From Pseudorhizobium banfieldiae (GTDB lineage Bacteria; Pseudomonadota; Alphaproteobacteria; Rhizobiales; Rhizobiaceae): a DNA stretch of 64,000 bases. The stretch spans positions 1 to 64,000 of the forward strand of contig NZ_FO082821.1 in the NCBI RefSeq assembly GCF_000967425.1, in the 5' to 3' direction. The notes under the pieces were generated by a model, which saw only the letters and a list, made by a program, of their open reading frames with translations, made no database searches and had not been told where the DNA came from. Position 1 is the stretch's first letter. Every line of letters starts with the position of its first letter. The translations under genes and the position numbers were made by a program. Positions 28,261-37,960 of this stretch are shown here, one piece after another.

Positions 28261-30798
28261 ATGGCCTTCAAACGTCACATCGACCGTCTGCCGATCATTC
28301 CCGCGGACGCCAAGAAGCACAATGTCACCTGCCACTTCTGCATCGTCGGTTGCGGCTATCACGCCTATACCTGGCCGATCAACAAACAAGGCGGTACGGA
28401 TCCACAGAACAACATCTTCGGCGTCGACCTGTCTGAACAGCAGCAGGCGGAAAGCGACGCCTGGTATTCACCGTCCATGTACAACGTGGTCAAGCAGGAT
28501 GGCCGCGACGTTCATGTCGTCATCAAGCCAGACCACGAATGTGTCGTGAACTCCGGTCTCGGTTCGGTGCGTGGCGCCCGCATGGCAGAGACGAGCTTCT
28601 CAGAGGCCCGCAACACCCAGCAGCAGCGCCTCACCGATCCGCTTGTCTGGCGATACGGGCAGATGCAACCGACGAGCTGGGACGACGCGCTCGATCTCGT
28701 CGCTCGCGTGACCGCGAAGATCGTCAAAGAGAAGGGTGAGGACGCCCTCATCGTATCGGCCTTTGACCATGGCGGTGCAGGCGGCGGCTACGAGAACACC
28801 TGGGGCACGGGAAAGCTCTATTTCGAGGCCATGAAGGTCAAGAACATCCGCATCCACAACCGCCCGGCCTACAATTCCGAGGTTCACGGCACCCGCGACA
28901 TGGGCGTCGGCGAGTTGAATAACTGCTACGAGGATGCCGAACTGGCCGACACGATCGTTGCGGTTGGCACCAACGCGCTGGAGACCCAGACCAACTACTT
29001 CCTAAATCACTGGATTCCGAATCTGCGCGGCGAAAGCCTCGGCAAGAAAAAGGAGCTCATGCCGGAGGAGCCCCATGAAGCAGGCAGGATCATTATCGTC
29101 GATCCGCGCCGCACCGTGACGGTCAATGCCTGCGAGCAGACGGCCGGCGCCGACAATGTCCTGCATCTTGCTATCAATTCTGGCACGGACCTCGCCCTTT
29201 TCAACGCACTCTTCACCTATATCGCCGACAAGGGCTGGGTCGATCGCGACTTCATCGACAAGTCGACACTGCGCGAGGGTACAGCCCGACCGCCGCTCTA
29301 TCCTGCCCGTGGAGTGTCAGAGGCCAATCCGGGGCATCTCTCGAGTTTCGAGGACGCCGTGGAAGGCTGCCGCATGTCTATCGAGGAGGCTGCGGAAATC
29401 ACCGGTCTCGACGCCGCCCAGATCATCAAGGCAGCCGAGTGGATCGGCATGCCCAAGGAAGGCGGCAAGCGCCGCCGTGTCATGTTCGGTTACGAGAAGG
29501 GTCTGATCTGGGGCAATGACAACTACCGAACCAACGGCGCGCTGGTGAACCTCGCCCTTGCCACCGGCAATATCGGCCGTCCCGGTGGCGGCGTCGTACG
29601 CCTTGGCGGACACCAGGAAGGCTATGTGCGCCCCTCCGACGCCCATGTCGGCCGGCCGGCGGCCTATGTCGACCAGTTGCTGATCGGCGGCCAGGGCGGC
29701 GTTCACCACATCTGGGGCTGCGACCACTACAAAACGACGCTCAATGCGCATGAGTTTAAGCGCGTCTACAAGAAGCGCACCGACATGGTGAAGGACGCCA
29801 TGAGCGCTGCCCCCTACGGCGACCGCGAGGCCATGGTCAATGCCATTGTCGACGCAATCAATCAGGGCGGATTGTTTGCCGTCAATGTCGACATCATCCC
29901 GACAAAAATCGGCGAAGCCTGTCATGTTATTCTGCCTGCGGCCACGTCAGGCGAGATGAACCTCACGTCAATGAATGGCGAGCGGCGCATGCGGCTGACC
30001 GAACGCTATATGGACCCGCCCGGTCAGTCCATGCCGGACTGCCTGATTGCCGCTCGTCTCGCCAACACCATGGAACGCGTGCTGACCGAGATGGGTGACG
30101 TCGGCTATGCCGCTCAATTCAAGGGCTTTGACTGGCAGACAGAAGAAGACGCCTTCATGGACGGCTACAACAAGAATGCACATGGCGGAGAGTTCGTCAC
30201 CTATGAGCGCCTGAGTGCGATGGGCACCAACGGCTTCCAGGAGCCGGCTACCGGCTTTACCGACGGCAAGATCGAGGGCACCCAGCGGCTCTATACCGAC
30301 GGCGTATTCTCGACCGACGACGGCAAGGCGCGGTTCATGGACGCGCCATGGCGGGGACTTCAGGCACCGGGCAAGCAGCAGCAGAAGGACAGCCACAAGT
30401 ACTTGATCAACAACGGCCGTGCCAATGTCGTCTGGCAATCGGCGTATCTCGACCAGGAAAACGACTTCGTCATGGATCGTTTCCCCTACCCGTTCATCGA
30501 GATGAACCCAGAGGACATGGCGGAAGCAGGCCTTAAGGAGGGCGACCTCGTCGAGATTTACAATGATGCCGGAGCGACGCAGGCCATGGCCTATCCGACG
30601 CCGACAGCCCGACGTGGAGAAACCTTCATGCTGTTCGGTTTTCCAACCGGGGTTCAGGGCAATGTGACCAGTGCCGGGACGAACGAGTTGATAATCCCGA
30701 ACTACAAGCAGACCTGGGGCAATATCCGCAAGATTTCGGATGCGCCCAGGAACGTGGCTCACCTTTCCTTCAAGTCGAAAGAATACCAGTCGGCTTGA
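28261..30798 (+). CDS. aioA: Arsenite oxidase large subunit AioA (molybdopterin)
   Basis: An 845-residue protein of the DMSO-reductase superfamily. The N-terminal motif Cys24-x2-Cys27-x3-Cys31 (CHFCIVGCGYH) binds a [3Fe-4S] cluster as in known AioA. The long molybdopterin domains include NRPAYNSEVHGTRDMGVGEL, RRRVMFGYEKGLIWGND and GNIGRPGGGVVRLGGHQEGY. It has no signal of its own and is exported with AioB. It oxidises arsenite to arsenate in the periplasm. It follows aioB by 12 bp. Confidence 0.97.
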   Translation: MAFKRHIDRLPIIPADAKKHNVTCHFCIVGCGYHAYTWPINKQGGTDPQNNIFGVDLSEQQQAESDAWYSPSMYNVVKQDGRDVHVVIKPDHECVVNSGLGSVRGARMAETSFSEARNTQQQRLTDPLVWRYGQMQPTSWDDALDLVARVTAKIVKEKGEDALIVSAFDHGGAGGGYENTWGTGKLYFEAMKVKNIRIHNRPAYNSEVHGTRDMGVGELNNCYEDAELADTIVAVGTNALETQTNYFLNHWIPNLRGESLGKKKELMPEEPHEAGRIIIVDPRRTVTVNACEQTAGADNVLHLAINSGTDLALFNALFTYIADKGWVDRDFIDKSTLREGTARPPLYPARGVSEANPGHLSSFEDAVEGCRMSIEEAAEITGLDAAQIIKAAEWIGMPKEGGKRRRVMFGYEKGLIWGNDNYRTNGALVNLALATGNIGRPGGGVVRLGGHQEGYVRPSDAHVGRPAAYVDQLLIGGQGGVHHIWGCDHYKTTLNAHEFKRVYKKRTDMVKDAMSAAPYGDREAMVNAIVDAINQGGLFAVNVDIIPTKIGEACHVILPAATSGEMNLTSMNGERRMRLTERYMDPPGQSMPDCLIAARLANTMERVLTEMGDVGYAAQFKGFDWQTEEDAFMDGYNKNAHGGEFVTYERLSAMGTNGFQEPATGFTDGKIEGTQRLYTDGVFSTDDGKARFMDAPWRGLQAPGKQQQKDSHKYLINNGRANVVWQSAYLDQENDFVMDRFPYPFIEMNPEDMAEAGLKEGDLVEIYNDAGATQAMAYPTPTARRGETFMLFGFPTGVQGNVTSAGTNELIIPNYKQTWGNIRKISDAPRNVAHLSFKSKEYQSA

Positions 30799-30886
30799 GG
30801 TCACCAGCGAGTGGCCCCTGCCACTCTTTCCTCCAGACGTGGGCGGCCACCAGCGCCGCCCTCCTTCAAACATATGGATAGTACAA

Positions 30887-31270
30887 ATGCGGAAACTGTT
30901 TTCGATCGTCTCACTGTGTCTGATCGCGGCCTCCCCGGCCATGGCCGAGAGCAACGCGGAAAAGGGCGCGGTTGTTTTCAAGAAATGTGCTGCCTGCCAT
31001 GCCGTCGGCGACGGTGCCGCCAACAAGGTCGGCCCTGAACTGAATGGCCTCATCGGCCGCAAGGTCGCGGGCGTCGAGGGCTTCAACTATTCTCCTGCCT
31101 TCAAGGCGAAGGCGGAAGAAGGGTGGGTCTGGGACGAGGTTCATCTGACGGAATATCTCGCCAATCCCAAGGCCTACATAAAGGGAACCAAGATGGCTTT
31201 CGCCGGCCTGAAGAAGCCCGAGGATGTGGCCGACGTCATCGCCTACCTCAAGACATTCAGCACCCCGTAA
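30887..31270 (+). CDS. cytC: Periplasmic cytochrome c (electron acceptor of arsenite oxidase)
   Basis: A 127-residue protein from ATG 30887 with a signal peptide (MRKLFSIVSLCLIAASPAMA). Haem is bound by Cys34-Ala-Ala-Cys37-His38, with a likely Met ligand in TKMAFAG. The KVGPELNGLIGRKVAG and ADVIAYLKTF blocks are typical of class I (c2/c552-like) cytochromes. Downstream of aioA, it probably carries electrons to the terminal oxidase. Confidence 0.93.
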   Translation: MRKLFSIVSLCLIAASPAMAESNAEKGAVVFKKCAACHAVGDGAANKVGPELNGLIGRKVAGVEGFNYSPAFKAKAEEGWVWDEVHLTEYLANPKAYIKGTKMAFAGLKKPEDVADVIAYLKTFSTP

Positions 31271-31346
31271 AGCTCTGGTGTCGCGATCTCGCAAACGGGG
31301 TTGCGACCTCCACACCTGTGCCTGTAATCGTGGTTGGGAGGCCTCG

Positions 31347-32642
31347 ATGAATTTCATGTCTGCGAACCGGGCCGTCTTGTCCGATCTTGCCGCGCTCGAC
31401 TGTGGGCCAGCCAACGCTGCTCGCTCCATGCTGTCGGTTAGTGATGCGGTCACACGCGCCATCAGCCTCAGCCGACCCCTGACCGCCAGCGAGGATCTCG
31501 ATCTTTTTTCTGCAGCCGGTCGCGTTGTCGCCGCCGACATCCGCTCTCCCTGTGCCTTGCCGCGTTTCGATCATTCGGCAATGGACGGATTCGCAGTGCG
31601 CTCGTCGGATTTCGCCGGCGTTGGTCCCTGGACCTTTTCGATTGCGGACAGAGTGGCAGCGGGAGATTGCCCGAGCGGCCGCATTTTCGAGAGTGGCGAG
31701 GCCGTCGAAATCTTCACCGGCGCAATGATCCCGGTCGGTTTCGACGCAGTAATCATCCGTGAGAAGTGCTCGCGATACGATCGCCAGTTCACGACCGCCT
31801 ACCGACCCCGCCCCGGCGAGAACATCCGCAAGGCCGGCGAAGATGTCGACCACGACACGCTGATGTTCAAGGCCGGCACGGTTCTGACACCACACCGGAT
31901 TGCGCTGCTTGCTGCAACTGGCCTGTCTCGGATTTCCGTCGTTCGAAAGATCCGGCTCGGTATCATCACTACCGGTTCGGAACTGAAGGAGCCCGGCGAG
32001 CCACTGGCAGCCGGTCAGATCTACAACTCGAACCGCTACCTTCTCACCTCCATGCTGTCGCTTCCCTGGCTCGAGGTCCGCGATCTCGGCTCGACGCCGG
32101 ACACGATCGAGGCGACGACCGATATCATTCACAGCGCTTCCACGGACTACGATATCGTCGTCACCTCAGGCGGGATGTCCAAGGGTGGCGAGGATCATGT
32201 GCGGGAGGCCCTGACACGCTGCGGCGGCTCGCTCGGCGTGCTCGATGTCGCGATGCGGCCGGGAAAACCCATATCCATCGGCACACTGGGCTCGGCGCTC
32301 TTCATCGGACTGCCCGGAAACCCTATGGCCGCCGCCGTGACGCTCGACAAGATTGCCCTGCCGGCGATCAGGACTGTGGCCGGAATCGCGTATCAGGATC
32401 CCGTCTGGATGCCGGCTGTTTCCGACTTTGCGCTACGTAAGAAAGAGGGACGCCTGGAATTCGTCCCCGTCCGCCTTCGGGGTCGCGACGCTTCCGGCAC
32501 CCCTGTGCTTGAGATGCTGGGTCGCGGATCGTCGGGCAGCCTGTCGCCCATGGCCCTTGCCGACGGCCTGGCAATCCTGCCCTCGGAGCTCGTGACAGTT
32601 GAACCCGGCATGCTCCTGCGGTTCGAACCGTTCGCAATGTGA
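31347..32642 (+). CDS. moeA: Molybdopterin molybdenumtransferase MoeA
   Basis: A 431-residue protein from ATG 31347 behind GGGAGGCCTCG. MoeA features are SAMDGFAV near residue 84, GIITTGSEL, IYNSNRYLL, VVTSGGMSKGGEDHV and GLPGNPMAAA. It inserts molybdate into molybdopterin. In an aio operon it would help load cofactor into AioA. It ends 24 bp from the convergent phnE, with no strong terminator seen between them. Confidence 0.94.
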   Translation: MNFMSANRAVLSDLAALDCGPANAARSMLSVSDAVTRAISLSRPLTASEDLDLFSAAGRVVAADIRSPCALPRFDHSAMDGFAVRSSDFAGVGPWTFSIADRVAAGDCPSGRIFESGEAVEIFTGAMIPVGFDAVIIREKCSRYDRQFTTAYRPRPGENIRKAGEDVDHDTLMFKAGTVLTPHRIALLAATGLSRISVVRKIRLGIITTGSELKEPGEPLAAGQIYNSNRYLLTSMLSLPWLEVRDLGSTPDTIEATTDIIHSASTDYDIVVTSGGMSKGGEDHVREALTRCGGSLGVLDVAMRPGKPISIGTLGSALFIGLPGNPMAAAVTLDKIALPAIRTVAGIAYQDPVWMPAVSDFALRKKEGRLEFVPVRLRGRDASGTPVLEMLGRGSSGSLSPMALADGLAILPSELVTVEPGMLLRFEPFAM

Positions 32643-32665
32643 CGCGCCGCCCGTGGCGTCGACGA

Positions 32666-33484
32666 TCAGGTGATCGCCTTGCGGACCTTGGCGGAGACCC
32701 ATTCCGATACGACCACCGTTCCCAGGATGACGATGAAGATCGTCGTGACCTGCGGCCAGGCGAGCATGTTGAGCGACGATTGCAGCTTGAGGCCGAGGCC
32801 CCCTGCTCCGACGAGGCCGAGGATGGCGGATTCTCGGATATTGATGTCCCAGCGAAACACGGTGATGCCGAGGAAGGACGGCAGGACCTGCGGGACGATC
32901 GCATAGTCGATCACCTGCAGCCCGCTTGCACCGGTGGCTGAGACGGCCTCTACCTGTTTCTCGTCGATTTCCTCGATAGCCTCGTAAAGCAGCTTGCCGA
33001 CGAAACCGATCGACCGCAGCGCGATCGCGATGATGCCCGCAAGCAATCCGGGACCGAGGATCGAGACCAACAGCAAGGCCCAGATCAGCGAGTTGATCGA
33101 TCGCGACGCTACGATCAGAAACAGGGCAACCGGGCGGACGAAGAGCCGGCTCGGCGTCGTGTTGCTCGCGGCCAGGAAGGCAATCGGCACGGCGATAATG
33201 GTACCGACCAAGGTGCCGAGGGTTGCCATGTTGAGCGTATCCCAGAGCGGCACGAGCAGTTCCGGCAGGTAGTCGAGACGCGGCGGAAAGGCACGCGCCA
33301 GGAGATCGCCGCCCTGCTTGGGCGCGTCATAGACGAAGGCCCAGATCGTGTCCTTGGTCATCACCTGCCAGCAAAAGACGAACAGGGCGACGAGGACGAG
33401 CCAGCCGGCCCATTGCAGGATTTCAGTCCGTGTCGTCTGATGCTGCCAGACCTTGCGGCCTTCGGAAGTCGTTGAAATGGGCAT
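32666..33484 (-). CDS. phnE: ABC transporter permease, PhnE family (cluster 2, last gene)
   Basis: A 272-residue inner-membrane protein with a standard PhnE layout: one N-terminal span (about 24-42), a periplasmic loop and a permease core. The core has LGTLVGTIIAVPIAFLAASN, the loop GFVGKLLYEAIEEIDEKQVE and LGLVGAGGLGLKLQSSLNML. Its start overlaps the stop of the preceding permease, so the two are co-translated. Confidence 0.9.
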   Translation of the reverse strand: MPISTTSEGRKVWQHQTTRTEILQWAGWLVLVALFVFCWQVMTKDTIWAFVYDAPKQGGDLLARAFPPRLDYLPELLVPLWDTLNMATLGTLVGTIIAVPIAFLAASNTTPSRLFVRPVALFLIVASRSINSLIWALLLVSILGPGLLAGIIAIALRSIGFVGKLLYEAIEEIDEKQVEAVSATGASGLQVIDYAIVPQVLPSFLGITVFRWDINIRESAILGLVGAGGLGLKLQSSLNMLAWPQVTTIFIVILGTVVVSEWVSAKVRKAIT

Positions 33485-34296
33485 TACTGGATCCGTTTGC
33501 GTATGAGGCCGGAGCCGTATTCGGCGAGCATCACGATGACGATGATGAGGATCAGCACCGCGCCGGCGCTGTCATATTCATAGCGATCGATCGAGGTGTT
33601 GAGCGTGGCGCCGATGCCACCGGCACCGACAATGCCAATGACCGCCGACTCCCGGAAATTGATGTCGAAACGATAGAGCGACAGGCCGATGAGGCGCGGC
33701 ATGACCTGAGGCTGGACCGCGTAGTTGACGAGTTGCAGCCAGGAGGCGCCGGTGGCGCGCACGGCCTCGGCCTGGGACTCGTCTATCTCCTCGATGTCTT
33801 CGGCGAGAAGCTTGGCGATGAAGCCGATCGTCGCAAAGGTGAGCGTCAGGAACCCGGCGAAGGGGCCAAAGCCGAACATCGTCACCAACAGAATGGCGAT
33901 GATGATTTCCTGAAAGGCGCGCGACACGGCGATGATCGAGCGGCAGACATAATAGACGTGTGCCGGCGCCATGTTTCGGGCGGCGCCGACGCCGATCGGG
34001 ATCGAGATCAGGATGCCGACAATCGTCGAGCAGAGCGTCATCGTCAGGCTTTCCTGCAGCCCGGACACGATATCACTCCAGCGCGACGTGAAGTCCGGCA
34101 CCAGGAAGCCCTGAAGGAAACGCCAGCCGCGGTCGAGACCCTCATAGGCGCGGGCCCAGTTCACCTCGACCGTCGAGGCGGCCAGGATCAAATAGACCAG
34201 GAACCCACCATAGATGAACCAGCGCAGGTTCCGATCCTTGATGAACAATGGCGGCCGGCGCCACTGCGTCGGATACGTGCGAACCGAGGCTGTCAC
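33484..34296 (-). CDS. phnE: ABC transporter permease, PhnE family (cluster 2, first permease)
   Basis: A 270-residue permease with an N-terminal span (about 27-46), [20 protein letters not shown], the loop [20 protein letters not shown] and [20 protein letters not shown]. Its ATG overlaps the phnC stop (ATGA). Unlike the 499-residue permease of cluster 1, both permeases here have the normal PhnE size. Confidence 0.9.
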   Translation of the reverse strand: MTASVRTYPTQWRRPPLFIKDRNLRWFIYGGFLVYLILAASTVEVNWARAYEGLDRGWRFLQGFLVPDFTSRWSDIVSGLQESLTMTLCSTIVGILISIPIGVGAARNMAPAHVYYVCRSIIAVSRAFQEIIIAILLVTMFGFGPFAGFLTLTFATIGFIAKLLAEDIEEIDESQAEAVRATGASWLQLVNYAVQPQVMPRLIGLSLYRFDINFRESAVIGIVGAGGIGATLNTSIDRYEYDSAGAVLILIIVIVMLAEYGSGLIRKRIQ

Positions 34297-35132
34297 ACGA
34301 CACCTGCCATGCGCTCGTCCGCGCGCAGTCGCTCCGCATGGGCCGCACGTTCTTCTTCCGCATCGTCGGAGGCCTGCTTGCGCATGGCGTCCCAGTCTTC
34401 TTCGCCATAGATGCTGGTCAGGGCTGCGATGTCCAACGCTTCGGGCGGACCGTCAAAGACGACTTCGCCGGCCCGCAGACCGATGATCCGCTCGACGAAG
34501 GCCTGGGCCAGGAGAACGTCATGAATGTTGATGATCGCCGGAAGCTCGCGTTCCCGGCAGATCTCGACGATCAGGCGCATGATCTGGCGCGACGTCTTGG
34601 GGTCGAGCGATGCGGTCGGCTCGTCGATCAGCAGCAGCTCGGGGTCCTGCTCGAGCGCGCGGGCAATGCCGACACGCTGGCGCTGGCCGCCGGACAGCGC
34701 ATCCGCACGCTTGTCGGAATGGTCGGTCAGGCCGACGCGGTCGAGAAGGGCAAAGGCATTGGCAACGTATTCCTCCGGATAACGTCGAAAGAAGCTGCGC
34801 CAGAAGGGCACATAGCCCAGCCGGCCGGACAGCACATTTTCCATCACCGTCAGCCGTTCGACCAGCGCGTATTCCTGGAAGATCATGCCGATGCGGCGAC
34901 GGGCGAGCCGAAGGTCATCGCGCGACAGACCGGTGACGTCGAGCGAGTTGAGGAATACTTTGCCCTCACTCGGCTCGATCAGGCGATTAATGCAGCGGAT
35001 CAGGCTCGACTTGCCGGCGCCCGACGGGCCGATCAGCCCGACGACCTGGCCGGCCGGCACTTCGAGCGTGACGCCTTTCAGGGCCTTGTCCCCGGTCTTG
35101 TAGGTCTTCGTCAGCCCCGTGATCCGCAGCAT
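34293..35132 (-). CDS. phnC: Phosphonate-type ABC transporter ATPase PhnC (cluster 2)
   Basis: A 279-residue protein from ATG 35132 with GGAG 8 bp upstream. Walker A is GPSGAGKSS, the signature [20 protein letters not shown] and Walker [33 protein letters not shown] holds the H-loop. It is separated from phnD by an intrinsic terminator, which should lower its level relative to the binding protein. Confidence 0.93.
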   Translation of the reverse strand: MLRITGLTKTYKTGDKALKGVTLEVPAGQVVGLIGPSGAGKSSLIRCINRLIEPSEGKVFLNSLDVTGLSRDDLRLARRRIGMIFQEYALVERLTVMENVLSGRLGYVPFWRSFFRRYPEEYVANAFALLDRVGLTDHSDKRADALSGGQRQRVGIARALEQDPELLLIDEPTASLDPKTSRQIMRLIVEICRERELPAIINIHDVLLAQAFVERIIGLRAGEVVFDGPPEALDIAALTSIYGEEDWDAMRKQASDDAEEERAAHAERLRADERMAGVV

Positions 35133-35160
35133 CCACAATTCTCCATCTCAAAAACAGAAA

Positions 35161-35190
35161 AGGCACCGACCCCCGCAAGGGTCAGTGCCT
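35161..35190 (-). terminator. Intrinsic terminator between phnD and phnC (attenuator)
   Basis: On the minus strand AGGCACTGACCC pairs with GGGTCGGTGCCT around a TTGCGG loop, with one internal mismatch, and is followed by TTTTCTGTTTTT. Because phnC-phnE-phnE continue on the same strand 28 bp later, it probably acts as a partial terminator that makes more phnD mRNA than transporter mRNA. Confidence 0.85.
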
Positions 35191-35205
35191 GAAAGATCCG
35201 AATGC

Positions 35206-36159
35206 TTATTTGCACTCGTAGGAAACGCCGTTGGCTTCGTCGATCTGGCGGATGACCGCCCAGTTGTCCTTGAAGGAGATCGGGATGAAGCTTTCCTGCG
35301 GCGGCTCGGAGGTTTCGAATTCCTTGAGCAGTGCCGAACCTTCCCAGTTGAACGAGAAGAAGGCATCCTTGATCTTTTCCTGCAGTTCCGGCGTGAGGTT
35401 GTAGGCAACGCCGTAGCCGGTGGTCGGGAAGGTCTGCGACTTGAAGAGCGAGACGATCTGGTCAGCCTTGACGACGTCACGGGCGATCATGCGCTTCATG
35501 ACGGAGTTGGCGACGGCTGCCGCCGGATAGTCCTTGTTGGCGACACCCAGTATCGAGTTGTCGTGCTTGCCGGAGAAGACCGGTTCAAAATCCTTGCCGG
35601 CTTCCAGCTTGTACTCGGACTTCAAGAGGGCCGAAGGCGCCTTGAAGCCAGAGTTCGAGGTCTCGGAGGTGAAGGCGAGCTTCTTGCCCTTGAGGTCTTC
35701 GATCTTTTCGACGCCAGAACCCGGATAGGTGATGATTTCCATCTCGTAGCCGAATTCACCTTCCTTCGATGCCATCATGGCGAAGGGACGGAAACCGGCA
35801 CAGGCGACGGCGATCGGGTTGGAGCCCGTGTTGAAGCCGGAGACATGCAGACGACCGGCGCGCATGGCTTCGATCTGGGCGGCATTTTCCTGGACGGGGA
35901 AGAACTGCACCTTCTTGCCGGTCTTTTCGGCGAGATGGCCGAGGAAGCCCTTCCAGACATCAGCATAAACGGCGGGATCTTCGACCGGTGTATAGGCGAA
36001 GACCAGCGTGTCGGGATCGACGAGCTGGCTGGCGTCTGTCGGAATGTCGGCAATCAGATCACCATCGGCGTCTGTGTAGCGGGCGTCGAGCTTGAATTCG
36101 GCGTGAGCTGGCAGGACGAAAGCCACTGAAATGGCGAGGGTAGCGATCAGCTTCTTCAT
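35206..36159 (-). CDS. phnD: Periplasmic phosphonate/phosphate-type binding protein PhnD (cluster 2)
   Basis: A 317-residue protein with signal peptide MKKLIATLAISVAFVLPAHA. PhnD-family blocks are VFAYTPVEDPAVYADVWKGF, GRLHVSGFNTGSNPIAVACA, KKLAFTSETSNSGFKAPSAL and VFSGKHDNSILGVANKDYPA. It is first in the minus-strand phnDCEE operon and has a Pho-box-like site 60-77 bp upstream. The true ligand (phosphonate, phosphite, phosphate or other oxyanion) cannot be read from the sequence. Confidence 0.92.
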   Translation of the reverse strand: MKKLIATLAISVAFVLPAHAEFKLDARYTDADGDLIADIPTDASQLVDPDTLVFAYTPVEDPAVYADVWKGFLGHLAEKTGKKVQFFPVQENAAQIEAMRAGRLHVSGFNTGSNPIAVACAGFRPFAMMASKEGEFGYEMEIITYPGSGVEKIEDLKGKKLAFTSETSNSGFKAPSALLKSEYKLEAGKDFEPVFSGKHDNSILGVANKDYPAAAVANSVMKRMIARDVVKADQIVSLFKSQTFPTTGYGVAYNLTPELQEKIKDAFFSFNWEGSALLKEFETSEPPQESFIPISFKDNWAVIRQIDEANGVSYECK

Positions 36160-36218
36160 GGTAATCTCCAGATTGGCGTTGGTCGGTCCAAGTGTCCGGA
36201 GCCTTATTCGGCATTTTC

Positions 36219-36236
36219 ACAAAGGTTTTGTGACAG
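36219..36236 (-). promoter_or_regulatory. Pho-box-like site upstream of phnD (cluster 2)
   Basis: On the minus strand CTGTCACAAAACCTTTGT has a perfect first half-site identical to the pstS box (CTGTCACAAAA) but a poor second half. Confidence 0.55.
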
Positions 36237-36534
36237 TTTAGCGAGAATTGACCGCCTGCACTCACGAGTGCCGAACAAGGCGCGGACTGTAGGCCGGCCC
36301 GGAACTACCGATTACCACTCCATAAAGAGATGTTTGGCGTACACCTCTCCACGGAGATGCCCCTGAAGCGGAAGGAAGCCGTTCACGCAGTCGGAAACAG
36401 CCGAAAGAAGGTTGAGGCCGAGCTGGAGGACAAGGGTTGAGCCTGCCATTGATCGTGTAGCTCCTTTTTGACCTTTCGTTGTTGACTGGGTCACGATGTT
36501 CTACTTTCGTTTCATTATGAGGCACAGCAGAGGC

Positions 36535-36608
36535 ATGCTGGAAGCTCCGATGTTCTTCATTGTCCTTCTCGGATCTCGGATCTCGGACTGGCGCCGATCG
36601 ATCCGAGC
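36535..36608 (+). repeat. Direct repeat, copy 1 (74 bp)
   Basis: The sequence beginning ATGCTGGAAGCTCCGATG and ending GATCGATCCGAGC recurs at 58023-58089 in the same orientation with two substitutions. This copy has an extra 7-bp tandem ATCTCGG. Confidence 0.85.
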
Positions 36609-36712
36609 GATGTCTTCGCCAGAAGGGCCGGGAAAGGAAGCCGCATGAGCGCCGGCTGTCCGCCGATGGCGGCCGGCGCGCGGCGGAAACCAAAGCCAAC
36701 CCGCTAAGTGTC

Positions 36713-36736
36713 ATGGCGCGGCTTTTGCCGCGCCAT
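36713..36736 (-). terminator. Hairpin downstream of the XRE regulator gene
   Basis: A perfect 9-bp stem (ATGGCGCGG and CCGCGCCAT) with a 6-base loop, 4 bp beyond the stop of the minus-strand regulator. No long T run follows, so termination may be partial. Confidence 0.5.
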
Positions 36737-36740
36737 TCGT

Positions 36741-37229
36741 TTACTGCCTTCCGATCGTCCGGGGCTCCATCGCTGTCACCAGGTCGTGCACCGCCTTTAG
36801 GGCTGTATTATCGAGCTTGTTTAGATGGTCGACGGTTCCCTCCATCAGCTTGGTTCTCGCGTCTTTGCGTGAGTCGCCTATAGGGCGAGAGGGCCGCTTG
36901 TTGACGAATGGTTTGAAGAACTCTTCCGGAGTGATGTCCAGGACCTCGAAAATGTGGATCAGCCGTCCGACGGTCATCAAGGAAGAGGCGTTTTCGTAAC
37001 GGGAATACGTCGCCTCCTTCACCCCCAGCAGTGTAGCGACTTTGGCTTGTGCAATCTGTCGGTCGGTTCGCAAGCCACGCAGCCTCTGAGCAACAAGCAG
37101 ATCCAGTTCCTTGAGATCGATGATCTTTCCGTCGAGCCGCTTGCGATAAACGGGATAATCTTTGTTTGGGTCGTCAACGCGTTCAAGTCCGAGATAGCTT
37201 ACCCACTGCTCGAGTCCGAAACCTGCCAT
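36741..37229 (-). CDS. XRE-family transcriptional regulator
   Basis: About 162 residues from ATG 37229 (MAGFGLEQWVSYLGLERVDD); an in-frame TTG at 37274 would add 15 residues. A Cro/C1 helix-turn-helix spans about 45-95 (LLVAQRLRGLRTDRQIAQAK, LLGVKEATYSRYEN, LDITPEEFF). Such proteins are typically small repressors on plasmids or phages. Its targets are unknown; it lies alone at the boundary of the island and the backbone genes. Confidence 0.78.
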   Translation of the reverse strand: MAGFGLEQWVSYLGLERVDDPNKDYPVYRKRLDGKIIDLKELDLLVAQRLRGLRTDRQIAQAKVATLLGVKEATYSRYENASSLMTVGRLIHIFEVLDITPEEFFKPFVNKRPSRPIGDSRKDARTKLMEGTVDHLNKLDNTALKAVHDLVTAMEPRTIGRQ

Positions 37230-37960
37230 TGCCACCAACCACACTGAAAAATAATCGTTATTCCTCTGGAACAAATAAAGATGGTACCTCGAAAGTCTAC
37301 CCTGAATAGCTACTTTAGCGCATCGCTTTGCGACCCCGCTCTATGCCTTCGGCACGGAGCCAGCAGGCGCTGTCTCCGCCCATTCGGGTGACGATCGGTT
37401 GCGCTGCGGCTTCGCCTTCAATCACATGCATCTTGGGCAAAAATCGGTACCGACATTTACAGCCTCGCGCGATCGACCCATATTGCCGGCTGATCAGGTC
37501 AGGTCAGGTCATGGCAGATCTCTAGCCCTTATCTGTCGCGTGCCTACGGAGGCCGCCCCGCCTGATCGGGGCGGCCTTTCCCCATCTGAAAGCTCCTTAC
37601 AGTTATCAGCACCAGTCATGGTGAGTCCGGTCATCCGTCACGATGAAGCAGTGACGCCGGAGGCGTCCTTTCTGTCTCTTTGATGAGGGAAAGAGGAGCG
37701 CCGCCCCCTCTCCCTCACAAGGGGAAAAAACGGTCTCCCCGTCCTTCCTTCGCGCAGCCTTCAGGCAGCGCTTTCGTGCAGGATCGCCGCTGACGCGCCG
37801 CCCCATCGCCTTTGCCTCGGGCGGGCGAACCCCCTCCGTTATTATCCCCTTGCCACCCTCTCCCCCGCTGCTCCGCGCGAACTCGGGAACAGGAGCGGGG
37901 CTCCTGCCCACGAGGGGCACGAGAAGACCGCTTCGCGGAATTGGAGAAAGGGTGAGAACT
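37230..37960. other. Long leader upstream of the 37961 gene
   Basis: About 730 bp with no gene I can support. It contains a small tandem repeat (TCAGG, 4 copies, around 37493-37512) and an intrinsic terminator at 37551-37579. A GC-rich segment before ATG 37961 is comparable in style, though not in sequence, to the leader of parB. Confidence 0.45.
37551..37579 (+). terminator. Intrinsic-type terminator
   Basis: A 9-bp perfect stem GGCCGCCCC / GGGGCGGCC with an 8-base loop followed by TTTCCCC. It would end plus-strand transcription entering from the left. Confidence 0.6.

Larger units (their letters stand above)
36237..36740. other. Non-coding boundary of the phn cluster
   Basis: About 500 bp without a firm gene. 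It holds a weak 36-codon frame at 36330-36440 (MFGVHLSTEMPLKRKE...) that lacks a good ribosome site, and the 74-bp repeat shared with 58023-58089. GC-rich palindromic sequence lies around 36650-36690. It marks the edge of the arsenic/phosphate island. Confidence 0.45.

Noticed and set aside
29968..31086. A 372-codon minus-strand frame
   Set aside because: It is antisense to the end of aioA and the start of the cytochrome gene; composition is that of a shadow frame.
33430..34410. A 326-codon plus-strand frame
   Set aside because: It is antisense to two PhnE permeases and is charged and repetitive without motifs.
34248..35192. A 314-codon plus-strand frame
   Set aside because: It is antisense to phnC, whose Walker and signature motifs are intact.
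36330..36440. A 36-codon frame (MFGVHLSTEMPLKRKE...)
   Set aside because: It looks protein-like but lacks a spaced ribosome site and lies in a repeat-rich boundary, so it is mentioned only as part of the non-coding region.
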